6,076 bases of DNA from the NCBI GenBank assembly GCA_946497585.1, contig CAMMLF010000098.1, forward strand, positions 1 through 6,076, given 5' to 3'. Shown here piece by piece: positions 5,837 to 6,076 of the stretch (the first letter of the stretch is position 1; every line of letters begins with the position of its first letter). The position numbers and the translations under genes were made by a program. This DNA is from an uncultured Clostridium sp. (GTDB lineage Bacteria > Bacillota > Clostridia > TANB77 > CAG-508). Under the pieces are notes generated by a model, which made no database searches, was not told where the DNA came from, and worked only from the letters and a program-made list of their open reading frames with translations.

Positions 5837-5843
5837 CTCCTTT
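5837..5843 (-). promoter_or_regulatory. Ribosome binding site supporting the TTG start of the GntR gene
   Basis: The minus strand reads AAAGGAG, then 11 bases, then TTG. The AAAGGAG begins directly after the upstream ATG codon at 5844-5846 (ATGAAAGGAG), so that ATG is unlikely to be the true start. Confidence 0.7.
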
Positions 5844-5879
5844 CATTTAATAATCTAAATATTATTGATTTAGTGTTAT

Positions 5880-5915
5880 ACTGTATATGTACAGTATATA
5901 CTGTTTATATACAGT
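5880..5915. promoter_or_regulatory. Double operator for the GntR repressor
   Basis: Two 16-bp inverted repeats of the form ACTGT-N6-ACAGT lie at 5880-5895 (ACTGTATATGTACAGT) and 5900-5915 (ACTGTTTATATACAGT), with centres 20 bp apart, about two helical turns. The facing half-sites also make a perfect 14-bp palindrome, ACAGTATATACTGT (5891-5904). One site fills the -35/-10 spacer; the other covers part of the -10 and the predicted start point. The position and symmetry strongly suggest autorepression by the adjacent GntR dimer. Confidence 0.85.
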
Positions 5916-5921
5916 TGTCAA
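5893..5921 (-). promoter_or_regulatory. Sigma-70-type promoter of the GntR-ABC operon
   Basis: On the minus strand a consensus TTGACA (5916-5921) is followed by exactly 17 bases and TATACT (5893-5898), five of six against consensus. The start point is predicted near 5886, giving a leader of about 60 bases before the TTG start. The unrepressed promoter should be strong. Confidence 0.9.
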
Positions 5922-5938
5922 GAGTTTTTATAAAATTT

Positions 5939-5979
5939 AAAAAGCTGTTTCTAAGAATACTTTTCCAAAACAGCTTTTT
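5939..5979 (-). terminator. Intrinsic terminator after the acetyltransferase gene
   Basis: AAAAAGCTGTTT (5939-5950) pairs perfectly with AAACAGCTTTTT (5968-5979) in a 12-bp stem around a 17-base loop. On the minus strand the stem ends in CAGCTTTTT followed by AAATTTTA, 27 bases past the acetyltransferase stop. It insulates that gene from the GntR operon promoter, which starts 18 bases further on. The structure is symmetric and could also stop plus-strand transcription. Confidence 0.88.
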
Positions 5980-6005
5980 ATCTATTAAAATTCATATCCT
6001 ATGTA

Positions 6006-6076
6006 TCATAAACTTTTAGCAACCTTACATGGGTTTCCATATGCTACACAATTGTCTGGAATATCTTTTGTAACAA
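6006..6076 (-). CDS. Hexapeptide-repeat O-acetyltransferase (maltose/galactoside type), last 23 codons
   Basis: The minus strand entering at 6076 encodes VTKDIPDNCVAYGNPCKVAK, then SL and a TGA stop. This is the C-terminal signature of LacA/Maa/NodL-type acetyl-CoA-dependent sugar O-acetyltransferases, where VTKDIP closes the left-handed beta-helix and GNPCKV is the conserved end motif. The cysteine in the GNPCK motif is usual. The rest of the gene (typically about 185-200 residues) lies beyond the window. Its stop is followed by a strong terminator, so it is not co-transcribed with the GntR operon. The call rests on 22 residues, but the motif pair is distinctive; other hexapeptide transferases with the same ending are possible. 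Confidence 0.82.
   Translation of the reverse strand, partial: VTKDIPDNCVAYGNPCKVAKSL

Noticed and set aside
5826..5846. ATG start at 5846 for the GntR regulator
   Set aside because: No Shine-Dalgarno site precedes it; the only good site (AAAGGAG) lies directly after it and points to the TTG at 5825, where YtrA-type proteins normally begin.
5847..5879. Short inverted repeats in the GntR leader (AATAAT/ATTATT, CTAAAT/ATTTAG)
   Set aside because: Six-bp AT-only stems are expected by chance in such AT-rich DNA and overlap each other.

Overview
The window is AT-rich with strong Shine-Dalgarno sites, U-tract hairpin terminators and standard stop codons. Gene content (a UvrB end, a YtrA-type GntR/ABC operon, an Lsa/CplR-like ABC-F protein) points to a low-GC Firmicute, probably a Clostridia-type anaerobe. 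That assignment is inference from style and families, not a species identification.

Layout. (1) Positions 1-565, plus strand: the 3' end of uvrB, closed by a long hairpin (570-627) that also serves the convergent gene. (2) 666-1730, minus strand: an unrecognised 354-residue, cysteine-free soluble protein with a very acidic tail, with its own extended -10 promoter. (3) 1731-2155: no intact gene. It holds that promoter, a decayed C-terminal fragment of a ZIP-family metal transporter, a 23-bp imperfect tandem repeat at the fragment's stop codon, a short GC-richer patch and a perfect 11-bp hairpin. (4) 2156-3673, minus strand: an ABC-F protein of the antibiotic-resistance (Lsa/CplR-like) type, carrying a 36-bp in-frame tandem duplication. 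It has a 182-bp leader region with a 15-bp hairpin and a possible leader peptide. (5) 5825 down to 3856, minus strand: a three-gene operon of a YtrA-type GntR repressor, an ABC ATPase and an ABC-2 permease. (6) 6006-6076, minus strand: the last codons of a hexapeptide-repeat (maltose/galactoside-type) O-acetyltransferase, closed by a hairpin terminator.

How the parts work together. The GntR operon has a clear control region. A consensus -35 and near-consensus -10 with 17-bp spacing are overlaid by two ACTGT-N6-ACAGT palindromes, one filling the spacer and one covering the -10 and start point. This predicts tight autorepression of the exporter by its own regulator. In Bacillus, YtrA-type operons respond to cell-wall-active antibiotics, and Lsa/CplR-type ABC-F proteins protect ribosomes from pleuromutilins, lincosamides and streptogramin A. 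Positions 2156-5825 may therefore be a small antibiotic-response cluster, though the link is only proximity and shared strand. I see no CRISPR array, tRNA, rRNA, insertion sequence or phage gene. No wholly new system is evident. The least explained items are the acidic orphan protein, the ZIP scar with its neighbouring repeats, and the leader and internal duplication of the ABC-F gene.
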